64,000 nt of DNA from Oscillospiraceae bacterium (GCA_015067215.1 SVMW01000010.1:1-64000); one strand, 5' to 3'; shown: positions 37,254 to 46,561, counted from the stretch's first letter. Notes: generated from the sequence alone by a model not told the origin. Numbers and translations are program-made.

Positions 37254-37352
37254 TGTGAAAATCCTCAAAAAGTTTCGTTAAAATATACATTTTACTAAAT
37301 TTAACAATGTTGCAGTTATAGTTGGTAATAATATGCTATTAATTCTATCATA

Positions 37353-37390
37353 AAGAAACTTAAAATGTCAAAAGTTTCTTTTTAAGAAAC
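37353..37390. promoter_or_regulatory. GTTTCTT half-site array (candidate XRE operator)
   Basis: AAGAAAC (37353-37359), GTTTCTT (37374-37380) and AAGAAAC (37384-37390) form two nested inverted repeats, 11 bases upstream of the transporter -35. A related AAAGTTTCGTT lies at 37269-37279 next to the regulator start. Confidence 0.55.
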
Positions 37391-37400
37391 AAGCGCCGAT

Positions 37401-37429
37401 TTGTTTTAACCTCTTTTTTGCTATATAAT
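37401..37429 (+). promoter_or_regulatory. Promoter of the NSS transporter
   Basis: TTGTTT (37401-37406), 17 bases, TATAAT (37424-37429). Confidence 0.6.
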
Positions 37430-37468
37430 CTAACCCATATTTTGATATAAACTGAAAGAGGAAAAATT

Positions 37469-38887
37469 ATGGAAACAAAAAACAAAGGTGTTTTCACAGG
37501 CTCAATCGGGTTTGTGCTGGCCGCAGCAGGAAGCGCGGTAGGGGTAGGCAATATATGGCGTTTTCCTTATCTTGCAGCAAGAGACGGCGGAGGTCTTTTT
37601 ATCCTTGTTTATCTGGTGCTTGTTGTAACATTTGGCTTTTCTTTGCTTGTAACCGATATCGCAATCGGTCGAAAAACCGGCAAAAATGCTCTGGAAGCCT
37701 TTGGTGAAATCGATAAAAAATGGGATTTCCTTGGCAAAATCACTTTTGTTATCCCTGCAATAATTATGACATATTACGGTGTTATAGGCGGATGGGTGCT
37801 TAAATACTTTGTTGATTTTGTAACGGGTAACGCTGCAGAAACAGCACAGGACGGTTATTTCACAGGTTTTATAACAAGTCAGATTTCACCGATAGTATAT
37901 ATGCTGATATTTATGGCATTCACATCCCTTGTAGTGTATGCAGGTGTTGATAAAGGTATCGAAAAGTTTTCAAAACTTGTTATGCCCGGGCTTATTTTTA
38001 TGGTAATCGGCATTGCTGTGTTCTCTCTTACACTCAGACATACAGATGCAAACGGCGTTACCCGCACAGGTATGCAGGGTCTTGCTGTTTATCTCATTCC
38101 TGACTTTACAGGGCTTACAGCTTCAAAATTTCTCAATATCCTGCTTGATGCAATGAGTCAGCTGTTCTTTTCGCTCAGTGTTTCTATGGGCATTATGATT
38201 ACATACGGTTCATATGTTAAAAAAGAGGTTGACCTTAATAAATCCATCACTCAGATAGAAATTTTTGACACAGGGGTTGCACTGCTTGCAGGTGTAATGA
38301 TTATTCCGGCAGTTTATGTGTTTATGGGCAAAGAGGGAATGACTTCAGGTCCAAGCCTTATGTTTATCGCACTGCCCAAAGTTTTTCAGGCTATGGGTAC
38401 TGCCGGCACAATAGTAGGTATTATATTTTTTGTTATGGTTGCTTTTGCAGCACTTACTTCCTGTGTTTCAATTATGGAAACCTTGGTTGCAGGCTGTATG
38501 AGTATGTTTAAATCCGACCGCAAAAAGACAAGTCTTGTAATTGCTGTTATATATGCAGTTCTGGCTGCGGTTATATGCCTTGGCTACAATGTGTTTTACT
38601 TTGAAGTTACCTTGCCGAACGGTGCTGCACAGCAGCAGCTGCTGGATGTGATGGACTATATCAGCAACAGTTTCCTTATGCCGCTTATTGCTCTTATTAC
38701 AAGCATTTTTGTCGGCTGGGTTATCAAACCAAAATGGATTAGTGACGAAATGCAGTTTAACGGCGAAAACTTCGGTAGAAAAAATATGTATACCATTATG
38801 GTAAAATACATAACTCCTGTTATTATGGCTGTCCTGTTTGTACAGTCAACAGGGATTCTCAATATGATTGTCAATATATTCAAATAA
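37469..38887 (+). CDS. Neurotransmitter:sodium symporter family transporter
   Basis: A 472-residue LeuT-fold permease with about eleven to twelve helices that couples sodium entry to uptake of an amino acid or related amine. The helix-1 signature GSAVGVGNIWRFPYLAARDGG and GGLFILVYLVL, and the SLSVSMGIMITYGSY segment of helix 6-7, are conserved. GAGGAAAA precedes the ATG. It is probably regulated by the divergent XRE protein. Substrate cannot be told from sequence. Confidence 0.95.
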   Translation: METKNKGVFTGSIGFVLAAAGSAVGVGNIWRFPYLAARDGGGLFILVYLVLVVTFGFSLLVTDIAIGRKTGKNALEAFGEIDKKWDFLGKITFVIPAIIMTYYGVIGGWVLKYFVDFVTGNAAETAQDGYFTGFITSQISPIVYMLIFMAFTSLVVYAGVDKGIEKFSKLVMPGLIFMVIGIAVFSLTLRHTDANGVTRTGMQGLAVYLIPDFTGLTASKFLNILLDAMSQLFFSLSVSMGIMITYGSYVKKEVDLNKSITQIEIFDTGVALLAGVMIIPAVYVFMGKEGMTSGPSLMFIALPKVFQAMGTAGTIVGIIFFVMVAFAALTSCVSIMETLVAGCMSMFKSDRKKTSLVIAVIYAVLAAVICLGYNVFYFEVTLPNGAAQQQLLDVMDYISNSFLMPLIALITSIFVGWVIKPKWISDEMQFNGENFGRKNMYTIMVKYITPVIMAVLFVQSTGILNMIVNIFK

Positions 38888-38888
38888 A

Positions 38889-38925
38889 AAACAGGGTGTT
38901 CCGTAAAAACGGAACACCCTGAGAT
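38889..38925. terminator. Bidirectional terminator
   Basis: CAGGGTGTTCCGT / ACGGAACACCCTG hairpin, 4-base loop, between convergent genes. Confidence 0.85.
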
Positions 38926-38931
38926 ATTTTA

Positions 38932-39324
38932 TCAGTATATTTCTTTTTCAACTACACATTCATTTTTGATTTTGCTCACAAGAAACTGCAGTCCGTCAAC
39001 AACATGTGGGCGGATGTCGCCGCCGATAAGCACATACATAATGTCGTCACCAACATTGAGCATTCCTTCGTTTATCCACACTTTTATATAAAGCACGCCA
39101 GGCTGCTTGTAAGCTTCGGCAATTGCATTTTCAAGTTTTTTCTTATCGTAGGAAAAATCCATTCCCACAACAGGTTTTGTATTTTCTTCGTTATAACGCA
39201 CTTTGGCCTTTGCGGTTTCTCTCACAACACCGTTGTGAACAAGATACATACCCACATTTGGTGCACTTGGATGGGCTTTGGCTTCTTTAAGCCAATCGTT
39301 TATTGATGGAGGTGTTTTGTTCAT
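38932..39324 (-). CDS. MoaE-like protein
   Basis: A 130-residue protein similar to the large subunit of molybdopterin synthase: VGMYLVHNGVVRETAKAKV at the start, IKVWINEGMLNVGDDIMYVLIGGDIRP in the middle and IKNECVVEKE at the end. The C-terminal lysines correspond loosely to the MoaE active-site lysines, but the typical PIWKKE motif is absent. No moaA, moaD or mogA is near, so a role in molybdopterin synthesis is uncertain. AGGAG precedes the ATG. Confidence 0.7.
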   Translation of the reverse strand: MNKTPPSINDWLKEAKAHPSAPNVGMYLVHNGVVRETAKAKVRYNEENTKPVVGMDFSYDKKKLENAIAEAYKQPGVLYIKVWINEGMLNVGDDIMYVLIGGDIRPHVVDGLQFLVSKIKNECVVEKEIY

Positions 39325-39467
39325 AATAGTTCTCCTGTGTTTTTAATTATGTACTTATGATAATATATTTGGGATGATAAAATCAATACAGCTAAAAAAG
39401 TATTTACTGATTTTCTTTAAAATATTGCAGTTATGGTATATAATTAGCACTATAGAGGATGAACGGA

Positions 39468-39689
39468 ATGAAAATAATTAAAAGATTGCGTCTATTGACT
39501 GTTATCTTGATGATATCTGTGATACTGATATCCTGTAATACTGAAAATACAGATAAATCAATTTCTGACAAAACATCATCAGAAAATAAAAAAACATATA
39601 CAGAAAAGATTGATAATACATTTCCTTTGCTTATAGGAAAAAACAATGAAAAGATAGCTGAGTATATAGAGATAACAGCTAAAGAATAA
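39468..39689 (+). CDS. Small lipoprotein of unknown function
   Basis: A 73-residue exported lipoprotein: signal peptide with lipobox VILISC (Cys23), then a Ser/Thr/Lys/Asp-rich tail and a short PLLIGKNNEKIAEYIEITAKE end. GAGG lies 9 bases before the ATG at 39468; an earlier ATG abuts the RBS. It ends 29 bases before a MATE transporter gene. No family recognised; the short length could also mean the 3' part of a longer gene has been lost. Confidence 0.6.
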   Translation: MKIIKRLRLLTVILMISVILISCNTENTDKSISDKTSSENKKTYTEKIDNTFPLLIGKNNEKIAEYIEITAKE

Positions 39690-39718
39690 ATACATATAAG
39701 TTATATTAGGGAGAATTT

Positions 39719-41068
39719 ATGTCTACAGATAAAATAAAACAGGAAAATATAGCCGTAACTCTTGTAAAATTCTGTACGCCGCTTATTTTGACAGGTATAC
39801 TTCAGCAGCTTTACAACTGGGTAGATGCTTTTATTGTGGGCAATGTTATCGGTGAAAATGCACTTGCAGCGGTAGGTGCAGTAAGTTCCATAAACAGCTT
39901 TTACATCATGGCAATAACAGGTTTTACAACCGGTCTTGCAATACTGACTGCACAAAAATTCGGCAGTGGTGATACAAAAGAGGTAAACCGCATTCTTTCC
40001 ACATTTGTAATTGTTCTGGGAACAGTGGTAACTATAATAGCAGTTATTGCTTTTTTTGCAGCAGAACCATTGCTCAAACTTATGGATACACCTGCAGATA
40101 TCTTCGACTGGTCAAAATCCTATCTTAAAATAATAACAATCGGTGTTCCTTTTCTTGCAATGTATAATCTTTATGCATCAACCCTGCGTGCAATAGGGGA
40201 CAGCCGTGCACCTTTTTATGCTGTTCTGGTTTCGTCAGCAGTAAATGTAGTGCTGGATATTGTTTTTGTCGCATTATTCAAATGGGGTGTTGCCGGTGCA
40301 GCTTTTGCAACAATTATCGCACAGGCGGCTATGACAGTATTTATCGTGCTATACGGCATAAAAGTGCACGAAATATTAAGATTTAAAGCTGACAGAACAA
40401 TGTTCCACAAAGACTGTGTAAAAAACAGCCTTTCCTTTGGTACACCGCCTATGCTGCAGTCCTGCATAAACTCATTTGGCAATATGATTCTGCAGGGATT
40501 TATGAACGGTTTTGGCACAGCAACGGTTGCGGCGGTAACAACAGCATACCGTGTAGACTGCATTGCACTGCTTCCTGTAATAAATCTTGGCTCGGGCATT
40601 TCAACCCTTGTTGCTCAGAATTACGGTGCAGGGGATGTAAAAAAAGCTAAAAAGGTATTTACCACCGGTGTGGTTATAATGCTTCCTGTTGCACTGGCAC
40701 TTACTGTTGTTGTGGTTATCTTTGGAGGCAAAATGATTGAAATTTTTGGTGCAGGTGAGGAAGTTGTTGCAATAGGCACAAACTTTTTCCGTTCCCTTGC
40801 AAAATTTTATGTAATTTATGGTCTCGCAATGGCATGCCGCGGGTATATCGAAGGTCTTGGGGAGGTTGTTTATTCCAGCATTATCGGTGTAACTGCTCTT
40901 GTTGTCAGAATAATCTGTTCTTATGCACTCAAAGGTGTGTTTGACAATATGGTTATTGCTTATGCCGAAGGCATTTCCTGGGCGTTGCTTATGGCGTTGT
41001 TTATAGCAAGAATAGCGGTAAAATCAAAACAGGAAAAGTTGAATAATCATAGCAATGAACAATTATAA
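39719..41068 (+). CDS. MATE-family multidrug efflux transporter
   Basis: A 449-residue membrane protein with twelve helices in two homologous halves (PLILTGILQQLYNWVDAFIVGNVIGENALAAVG opens the first, cited here as LQQLYNWVDAFIVGN; TPPMLQSCINSFGN opens the second). It exports organic cations or metabolites with sodium or protons. GGGAG precedes the ATG. The preceding small lipoprotein may be co-transcribed. Substrate unknown. Confidence 0.93.
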   Translation: MSTDKIKQENIAVTLVKFCTPLILTGILQQLYNWVDAFIVGNVIGENALAAVGAVSSINSFYIMAITGFTTGLAILTAQKFGSGDTKEVNRILSTFVIVLGTVVTIIAVIAFFAAEPLLKLMDTPADIFDWSKSYLKIITIGVPFLAMYNLYASTLRAIGDSRAPFYAVLVSSAVNVVLDIVFVALFKWGVAGAAFATIIAQAAMTVFIVLYGIKVHEILRFKADRTMFHKDCVKNSLSFGTPPMLQSCINSFGNMILQGFMNGFGTATVAAVTTAYRVDCIALLPVINLGSGISTLVAQNYGAGDVKKAKKVFTTGVVIMLPVALALTVVVVIFGGKMIEIFGAGEEVVAIGTNFFRSLAKFYVIYGLAMACRGYIEGLGEVVYSSIIGVTALVVRIICSYALKGVFDNMVIAYAEGISWALLMALFIARIAVKSKQEKLNNHSNEQL

Positions 41069-41309
41069 CCAGTAAAACACTTTGAATATACAGTAATTAT
41101 ATTGAAAGCGTGAGATTGATGGAATATAATTAAATTTAATCAAGTAGTAAACTCATAGTTTTATCGTGTTTTTACTACTATTTATACTACTTTTAACAGA
41201 AATGATATTCCGAAATATGATACAATATGCTACGATGAAAAAACTATAAAAATGTTTATTTTGCAAGTAATATAAACAAATAACCTTAATTTAAGGAGAT
41301 ATAAAATAT

Positions 41310-41777
41310 ATGAAAAAAGTACTGTTCATATGCCACGGCAATATCTGCCGCAGCCCGATGGCAGAGTTTATATTCAAGGATATGGTGTCCAAAAGAGGAC
41401 TGGCGGACGATTTTTATGTAGAATCCTGCGCCACAAGCACCGAAGAAATATGGAATGGTGTGGGCAACCCTGTTTATCCGCCTGCAAAACGGGAGCTGGA
41501 AAAGCACGGCGTAAGCTGCGAGGGCAAGCGTGCCCGTCAGGTGACAAAAGCAGACTATGATAATTTTGATATACTGCTTTGTATGGATGACAACAATATG
41601 CGCAATATAAAATGGATTATTCCGTCCGACCCACAGAACAAAATTCACAAGCTGATGACATTTGCAGGCAGTAATGCCAGTGTTGCAGACCCTTGGTACA
41701 CAGGCGATTTTGAAACTACATACAAAGATATCCTAAAAGGCTGTGAAGGCCTGCTGGAATATTTGTTGAACAACTGA
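41310..41777 (+). CDS. Low-molecular-weight protein-tyrosine phosphatase
   Basis: A 155-residue phosphatase. The P-loop CHGNICRS gives nucleophile Cys8 and Arg14, and the general acid is Asp127 in VADPWYTGDFE. Full length for the family. It probably removes phosphate from tyrosine in proteins controlling capsule or wall synthesis, but no tyrosine kinase is adjacent. AAGGAG precedes the ATG. The 240-base region upstream holds nothing else recognisable. Confidence 0.95.
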   Translation: MKKVLFICHGNICRSPMAEFIFKDMVSKRGLADDFYVESCATSTEEIWNGVGNPVYPPAKRELEKHGVSCEGKRARQVTKADYDNFDILLCMDDNNMRNIKWIIPSDPQNKIHKLMTFAGSNASVADPWYTGDFETTYKDILKGCEGLLEYLLNN

Positions 41778-41782
41778 TACAA

Positions 41783-41820
41783 TAAAAACTCCGAAGATTG
41801 ATTTCTTCGGAGTTTTTTGT
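41783..41820. terminator. Bidirectional terminator
   Basis: AAAACTCCGAAGA / TCTTCGGAGTTTT hairpin then T-run, between convergent genes. Confidence 0.9.
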
Positions 41821-41822
41821 TA

Positions 41823-44800
41823 TTACAGTATGGAATTATCGCTGTTTTCATATACAGTCAGATTTATTTCGGTGTTTTCTTCCACATCTGCGTGAATACC
41901 AACGGTGTATTCTGCATTTTTGTCTGATATTGAAATCACAACACTTGTGTCTCGAGGAACATCAATAACTATTTCAGCATTTCCAGTGCTTAAAAGATGC
42001 ACTCTGATGTCAAAATTGTTGGTGTTCTCCAATGTCATCAACCCTGTGCTGCAGGTTATTTTCTCATAGCAATATGTGATGATATATTTATCTTCGGTAG
42101 ATTCAGCGGCACAAGCAGTCGAAAGCTGCCATTCATTTACAACAGGGAACGGTTGCAAATTGTTTTTATCAAATGCAGGTATGCTGCTGATATTGCTTAT
42201 AAAATTTTTGTACTCATCAACAAACTCATCCAGAAATTCTTTTCCTTTACCTTTGGCAACAGCATTCCAATAATCCTTATCCATATCAGCAAAGGTTGTG
42301 TCCTTGCCGTCAATGTGATATTCTGTCACAACAAAACTGCCTTTTTCAGTTCTGTCAAGGCGCAGACTTACAACTTCTGACTGGGAACTGTCAAAGTTTG
42401 CAGTATTGTAACGGAATTTACGCACAACCTGCAGTTTTATTACAGCACTGTCTTCGTTTTCAATCCAGTTTTCCCAGTCAAAACGGATAACTTCTATGTC
42501 ATAACTTTGCTTATTCATTCCAAAAACCTGCATGCGGTGATGTGCAATTTCTTGTTTTGCATTCAGCAAAGCAGCAACATTTTCGTCAGCATATTTTGAA
42601 ATATCATAGCTGGTGCCTGTATCCATATTGCGGTAATGTGCATACAGCAGTGATGAAGCTGCACCGAAAGAAGACTGTACTGGTCTTATCACAACACTTT
42701 TGGCAATGGACTCCAGCTCTTCCTTGCTGAACAGATTTTCTTTAAATTCAATGGCAATAAAATCGCTGCATTCACGGCTGTAGGACAAAATGCCGTCACC
42801 GTAAACTGCATCTCCAAGCCCGCCGTTGTTGTGTACAAGTGACGGTGAGTGATAAACTTTTGTGACTGCGCTTTCCCACATACCGCTGTTATCTTTGTTA
42901 ACCACAGTATAGTTTTCGGTTACATCAAAATGATACATATTTGGCAGTGCAACAGCACCGTAAATTGCCATAAGATTGTTTTCAAAGCCCAATTGTTCAT
43001 TGTAGCTTACAAAGCCGAATGCACCTACATTGTTGTATTTATCATCGTATATGTCGTATACATCACTGAAATTATCATCAAGGGTCAGATATGGCGGTTC
43101 TTCGCCAACTTTAATGTTCCTGCTTTCAAAATTCCAGCCTTCAGGCAGAACAAGGCTTATGTCCGTGCTGCTGCCGTCCAAAGTGAAATTAAATCTGTCA
43201 TATCCGCCAGGTGCCATATATGACGAACTGAACGGGTTTACGTACACAGGCTCACCTATAAACACACTGTGTGCAAAATTGTTGAGTGCGGCATCATCCA
43301 TTGCAGTTTTGTCAATTTCAATAGCAACATAAATACCAAGGCTGCTGTCACGGCAAAGCACACCGTGATTAATCAATTCATTGTTGCCCATACCAAGCTG
43401 TTGTGCCATAACGGCAGAGGTATAAATATCGGTTGTTGACACAATACGGGAATGTTCTGTGCCTGCATAATTAATTGTCACAACATCATGATATTTTTCA
43501 CTGCCAACTGCAAACTGATAATGGTTGCCCAATGCAATCTGGTTGTAAATTGCCATCGGTTCGGTCTGTGCTGTGTCATATATGTTGTAGCCTATTGCAC
43601 CCACAAGCTTGTCGGTTTCGTCATAGATGCCCATACGGTTCCAGACACCTACAAGAGGATACGCTACATCATAATCTTCGGGGATTTTCACCTGCCAGCC
43701 GTCGGGCAGATTCATCAGCAATGTAAAGCTGGCATCAAATATTTCGGTATTGTGTCCGTTGCGCTGGTCATAAACAGGGAAGTTTATCTGTGTTGTAGCG
43801 GCAGGGGTTGAGTTTTCCGGCGGTAAAGTGTATCTGCCTCCGCTCAGCATACCTGCAGCAATAACAACAATACCGATTATTGTCATAACACTTGCAATTA
43901 CGGCAGGCTTTTTGTAGCTGAGCACGTTATTAACCCTCTTTTTGGTGTCGCTGTCGCCAAAGGAAAGATATGCTTTTGGTACAAATCTTTTGCCTGTAGC
44001 AAGGGATAAAATACAACGGGAATAATCCTGCTTGTGCTCTTTGCCAAGTGTGGAAATCACCTTTTCATCACAGCTCATTTCCATATCCTTTTCCAAAAGG
44101 AAAAAGCTCAGCCATACCAAAGGGTTAAACCAGTGTATGCAGGTGACTGCAAAAGTAAACAGCTTTACAATATGGTCGCCGCGTTTTATATGCACTTTTT
44201 CGTGGGTGATTACATAATGCTGCTCCTGTTCAGTCAAGCCATCAGGCAACAATATTTTTGGATGTATCAGACCATATACAAAAGGTGATGATATATATTT
44301 GCATACATACACATTATCGTGCAGTTTCTGCTTTGTGCCCGCAGCAAGGGTTATAATACGCACAAATGCTCCAAAAGATAAGCAAAGCAGCACAATAACA
44401 CCGATAAACCAGATAAATGCAGGGATATACATAGGTGTTACTGGTGTGATTGAAGGTGATGTAACCATTTCGCTTTGCACAATGCTTACAACACCTGCCT
44501 CGGTACTGTAAAATGCAGAGTAATCAGGAGTTATGTTCTGATATATTCTGTCAATCTGTGCATGGGGGATAAAGCTGTGCTTCCAGAAATTAAATTTAAA
44601 AACCGAAACCAGCTTGAAATAAACAATACCCCATAACGAATACGAATAAATTTTCGGAGCCTTCCGCAGCAGATATCTTGCCGCAATGATAAAAAGAATC
44701 ACATAGCAGGCGGTCAGGCTTAATTCTGTAAAATAAAAATACAGAATTTCAATTATATCCTTTATGCTCAATAAAATGCTGCTTATTATCATATCAGGCT

Positions 44801-44849
44801 CACTGACAAAATGCTGCAGCATCTTTTTAAAAGTCAAACCAAGTCCCAT
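41823..44849 (-). CDS. Giant BlaR1/MecR1-like M56 sensor peptidase
   Basis: A 1008-residue membrane sensor. Residues 1-335 are the BlaR1 core: four membrane helices (about 44-62, 140-170, 230-252, 316-335) with a cytoplasmic zinc metalloprotease whose HEKVH (216-220) and Glu257 in EKDMEMSCDE are intact. Classic BlaR1 ends in a 250-residue penicillin-binding domain. Here the 670-residue outer part instead has two homologous domains of about 170 residues (about 365-535 and 548-715; shared LPxGW, IYD, VGAxG, MAIY and IAxE positions) and a third region (716-1008). No SxxK/SxN/KTG beta-lactam site is evident, so the signal is probably not a beta-lactam. AAGGAGG precedes the ATG; blaI lies 2 bases upstream. 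Confidence 0.88.
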   Translation of the reverse strand: MGLGLTFKKMLQHFVSEPDMIISSILLSIKDIIEILYFYFTELSLTACYVILFIIAARYLLRKAPKIYSYSLWGIVYFKLVSVFKFNFWKHSFIPHAQIDRIYQNITPDYSAFYSTEAGVVSIVQSEMVTSPSITPVTPMYIPAFIWFIGVIVLLCLSFGAFVRIITLAAGTKQKLHDNVYVCKYISSPFVYGLIHPKILLPDGLTEQEQHYVITHEKVHIKRGDHIVKLFTFAVTCIHWFNPLVWLSFFLLEKDMEMSCDEKVISTLGKEHKQDYSRCILSLATGKRFVPKAYLSFGDSDTKKRVNNVLSYKKPAVIASVMTIIGIVVIAAGMLSGGRYTLPPENSTPAATTQINFPVYDQRNGHNTEIFDASFTLLMNLPDGWQVKIPEDYDVAYPLVGVWNRMGIYDETDKLVGAIGYNIYDTAQTEPMAIYNQIALGNHYQFAVGSEKYHDVVTINYAGTEHSRIVSTTDIYTSAVMAQQLGMGNNELINHGVLCRDSSLGIYVAIEIDKTAMDDAALNNFAHSVFIGEPVYVNPFSSSYMAPGGYDRFNFTLDGSSTDISLVLPEGWNFESRNIKVGEEPPYLTLDDNFSDVYDIYDDKYNNVGAFGFVSYNEQLGFENNLMAIYGAVALPNMYHFDVTENYTVVNKDNSGMWESAVTKVYHSPSLVHNNGGLGDAVYGDGILSYSRECSDFIAIEFKENLFSKEELESIAKSVVIRPVQSSFGAASSLLYAHYRNMDTGTSYDISKYADENVAALLNAKQEIAHHRMQVFGMNKQSYDIEVIRFDWENWIENEDSAVIKLQVVRKFRYNTANFDSSQSEVVSLRLDRTEKGSFVVTEYHIDGKDTTFADMDKDYWNAVAKGKGKEFLDEFVDEYKNFISNISSIPAFDKNNLQPFPVVNEWQLSTACAAESTEDKYIITYCYEKITCSTGLMTLENTNNFDIRVHLLSTGNAEIVIDVPRDTSVVISISDKNAEYTVGIHADVEENTEINLTVYENSDNSIL

Positions 44850-44851
44850 GG

Positions 44852-45214
44852 CTAATCCTCCTTATAGTTGTCTATAAGGTTTTTTATTTCCTCAATTTCC
44901 TTTGCCGATAGTTTTTTGTGCTTTGTAAATGCTGTCAGAAACATCGGCAGAGAACCGCTGAAATGCTCGTCCAGAAATTCTTCGCTCTGTGCTGCTTTGA
45001 ACTCATCTTTTGAAATCAGCACCTTTACTGTGCCTCCGTCATTTTCAAAAATTTCGCGCTGACACAGACGTTTAAGCATTGTATAAGTGGTGGACTTTTT
45101 CCACTCTAGTTTTTCTTCACACAATTTTACAAGTTCACCGCTTGTTACAGGGGCATTGTCCCATATAATTTCGGCAAAAGCCATTTCCATTTCGCCTAAT
45201 TTAAATTGTTTCAT
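44852..45214 (-). CDS. BlaI/MecI/CopY-family repressor
   Basis: A 120-residue winged-helix repressor (KLGEMEMAFAEIIWDNAPVTSGELVKLCEE, cited in part; then KKSTTYTMLKRLCQREI as recognition region) with a C-terminal dimer domain that BlaR1-type proteases cleave. The ATG at 45214 has AAAGG and GAGGTG upstream; an in-frame GTG five codons earlier lies in that region and is rejected. It is the first gene of a two-gene operon with the giant sensor and is probably autoregulated through the two dyads at 45233-45274. Confidence 0.93.
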   Translation of the reverse strand: MKQFKLGEMEMAFAEIIWDNAPVTSGELVKLCEEKLEWKKSTTYTMLKRLCQREIFENDGGTVKVLISKDEFKAAQSEEFLDEHFSGSLPMFLTAFTKHKKLSAKEIEEIKNLIDNYKED

Positions 45215-45232
45215 ACCTTTGCACCTCACTTG

Positions 45233-45274
45233 GTCTAATGTTGTTAGACTACCTTTAGTCTAACATTGTTAGAC
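45233..45274. promoter_or_regulatory. Two BlaI-type operator dyads
   Basis: GTCTAA-TGTTG-TTAGAC (45233-45249) and GTCTAA-CATTG-TTAGAC (45258-45274), both with perfect 6-base arms, centres 25 bases apart. The second covers the -10 of the blaI promoter. Confidence 0.82.
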
Positions 45275-45285
45275 CAGTTTGTCAA
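45257..45285 (-). promoter_or_regulatory. Promoter of the blaI-blaR1-like operon
   Basis: Minus-strand TTGACA (45285-45280), 17 bases, TAGACT (45262-45257). The -10 is inside an operator dyad. Confidence 0.7.
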
Positions 45286-45308
45286 CACCCTGATTTGAAT
45301 TTTTCATC

Positions 45309-45337
45309 TTGATAAACTGATGATAATTATATATAAT
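45309..45337 (+). promoter_or_regulatory. Promoter of pyrB
   Basis: TTGATA (45309-45314), 17 bases, TATAAT (45332-45337). Confidence 0.7.
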
Positions 45338-45396
45338 TATTTAAAGAATTATTTTAACAATCCATTACAATAAATTACTGCTTTTGGAGGCCCTAT

Positions 45397-46479
45397 ATGC
45401 GACATTTGATTGACCCTTTGTACTTTTCTGTTAAAGAAACAGAAGCTCTTCTTGATGTAGCTGATGATATCTGCGAAAACCGCGAAAAATATGCCCACAA
45501 ATGTGACGGCAAAATTCTTGCAACATTGTTTTTTGAACCAAGCACAAGAACACGCCTTTCCTTTGAATCCGCAATGATGCGTCTTGGCGGCAAAGTTCTC
45601 GGCTTTTCCAGCGCAAGCAGCTCCAGTGCAGCAAAAGGTGAAAGTGTTGGCGACACAGTAAGTGTTATCAGCTATTATGCCGACATCATTGCAATGCGCC
45701 ATCCAAAGGACGGTTCTGCATTCCGCGCAAGCCAGTACACAAAAATACCAATCATCAATGCAGGTGACGGCGGTCATCATCACCCTACACAGACACTTAC
45801 CGACCTTATGACAATCCGTCGCCGTCACGGCAGACTGGATAATCTCACAGTTGGTTTTTGCGGTGACCTCAAATACGGCCGTACAGTGCATTCACTTGTA
45901 AAGGCTCTTTCCCGCTATAAAGGCAACCACTTTGTGTTTATCTCACCGGAAGAACTCAAAGTGCCTGGATACATCATCGAAGAATATCTCAAAAACTCCG
46001 AATGTACATTTGAAGAAGTTACCGACCTTTCTGCAGCAATGCCGGGTCTTGATATCCTTTATATGACACGTATCCAGCGCGAACGCTTTGAAGATATCGA
46101 AGAATATGAACGCCTTAAAAACAGCTACATTCTTACTCCTGAACATCTTGTAACAGCAAAAAAAGATATGGCTGTACTTCATCCTCTGCCACGTGTTAAT
46201 GAAATTACACTTGCAGTTGACGATGACGAAAGAGCAAAATATTTTGAACAGGCAGGCAATGGTGTTTATGTGCGTATGGCACTTATTCTTTCATTGCTTG
46301 GTATGACAGATTTTGACACAGATAAGGTTGAAGATCATCACGATGAAGTGATTGAACTTGACCATGTATGCAAAAACGGCAGATGCATCACAAATGCTGA
46401 AGACGAAACAATGCCTATCTATGTTAAAGGTGAAAACGGCAGGATTCGCTGCAAATTCTGTGACCAGTATGTTGACTAA
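45397..46479 (+). CDS. pyrB: Aspartate carbamoyltransferase with fused PyrI-type zinc ribbon
   Basis: A 360-residue enzyme of pyrimidine synthesis joining carbamoyl phosphate and aspartate. The catalytic part (about 1-310) has [27 protein letters not shown] and HPLPRVNEI, all intact. A 45-residue C-terminal extension has Cys325-x4-Cys330-x21-Cys352-x2-Cys355 with [13 protein letters not shown] and IRCKFCD, closely matching the zinc domain of the regulatory chain PyrI (C-x4-C-x23-C-x2-C), but without the nucleotide-binding half of PyrI. AGG-rich RBS upstream. No other pyr genes are adjacent. Confidence 0.95.
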   Translation: MRHLIDPLYFSVKETEALLDVADDICENREKYAHKCDGKILATLFFEPSTRTRLSFESAMMRLGGKVLGFSSASSSSAAKGESVGDTVSVISYYADIIAMRHPKDGSAFRASQYTKIPIINAGDGGHHHPTQTLTDLMTIRRRHGRLDNLTVGFCGDLKYGRTVHSLVKALSRYKGNHFVFISPEELKVPGYIIEEYLKNSECTFEEVTDLSAAMPGLDILYMTRIQRERFEDIEEYERLKNSYILTPEHLVTAKKDMAVLHPLPRVNEITLAVDDDERAKYFEQAGNGVYVRMALILSLLGMTDFDTDKVEDHHDEVIELDHVCKNGRCITNAEDETMPIYVKGENGRIRCKFCDQYVD

Positions 46480-46495
46480 ATTATAATAATGCAAA

Positions 46496-46532
46496 TCAAA
46501 AAGGGATAGCGCTGGCTATCCCTTTGGTTTTG
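46496..46532. terminator. Bidirectional terminator
   Basis: AAAGGGATAGC / GCTATCCCTTT hairpin between convergent genes. Confidence 0.82.
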
Positions 46533-46561
46533 TTATATATGCTGCGGCAGTTATGAATACA

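Noticed and set aside
43452-43811. Apparent 119-codon gene inside the giant sensor, opposite strand
   Set aside because: It lies antisense to a continuous 1008-codon gene with conserved domains and has no RBS.
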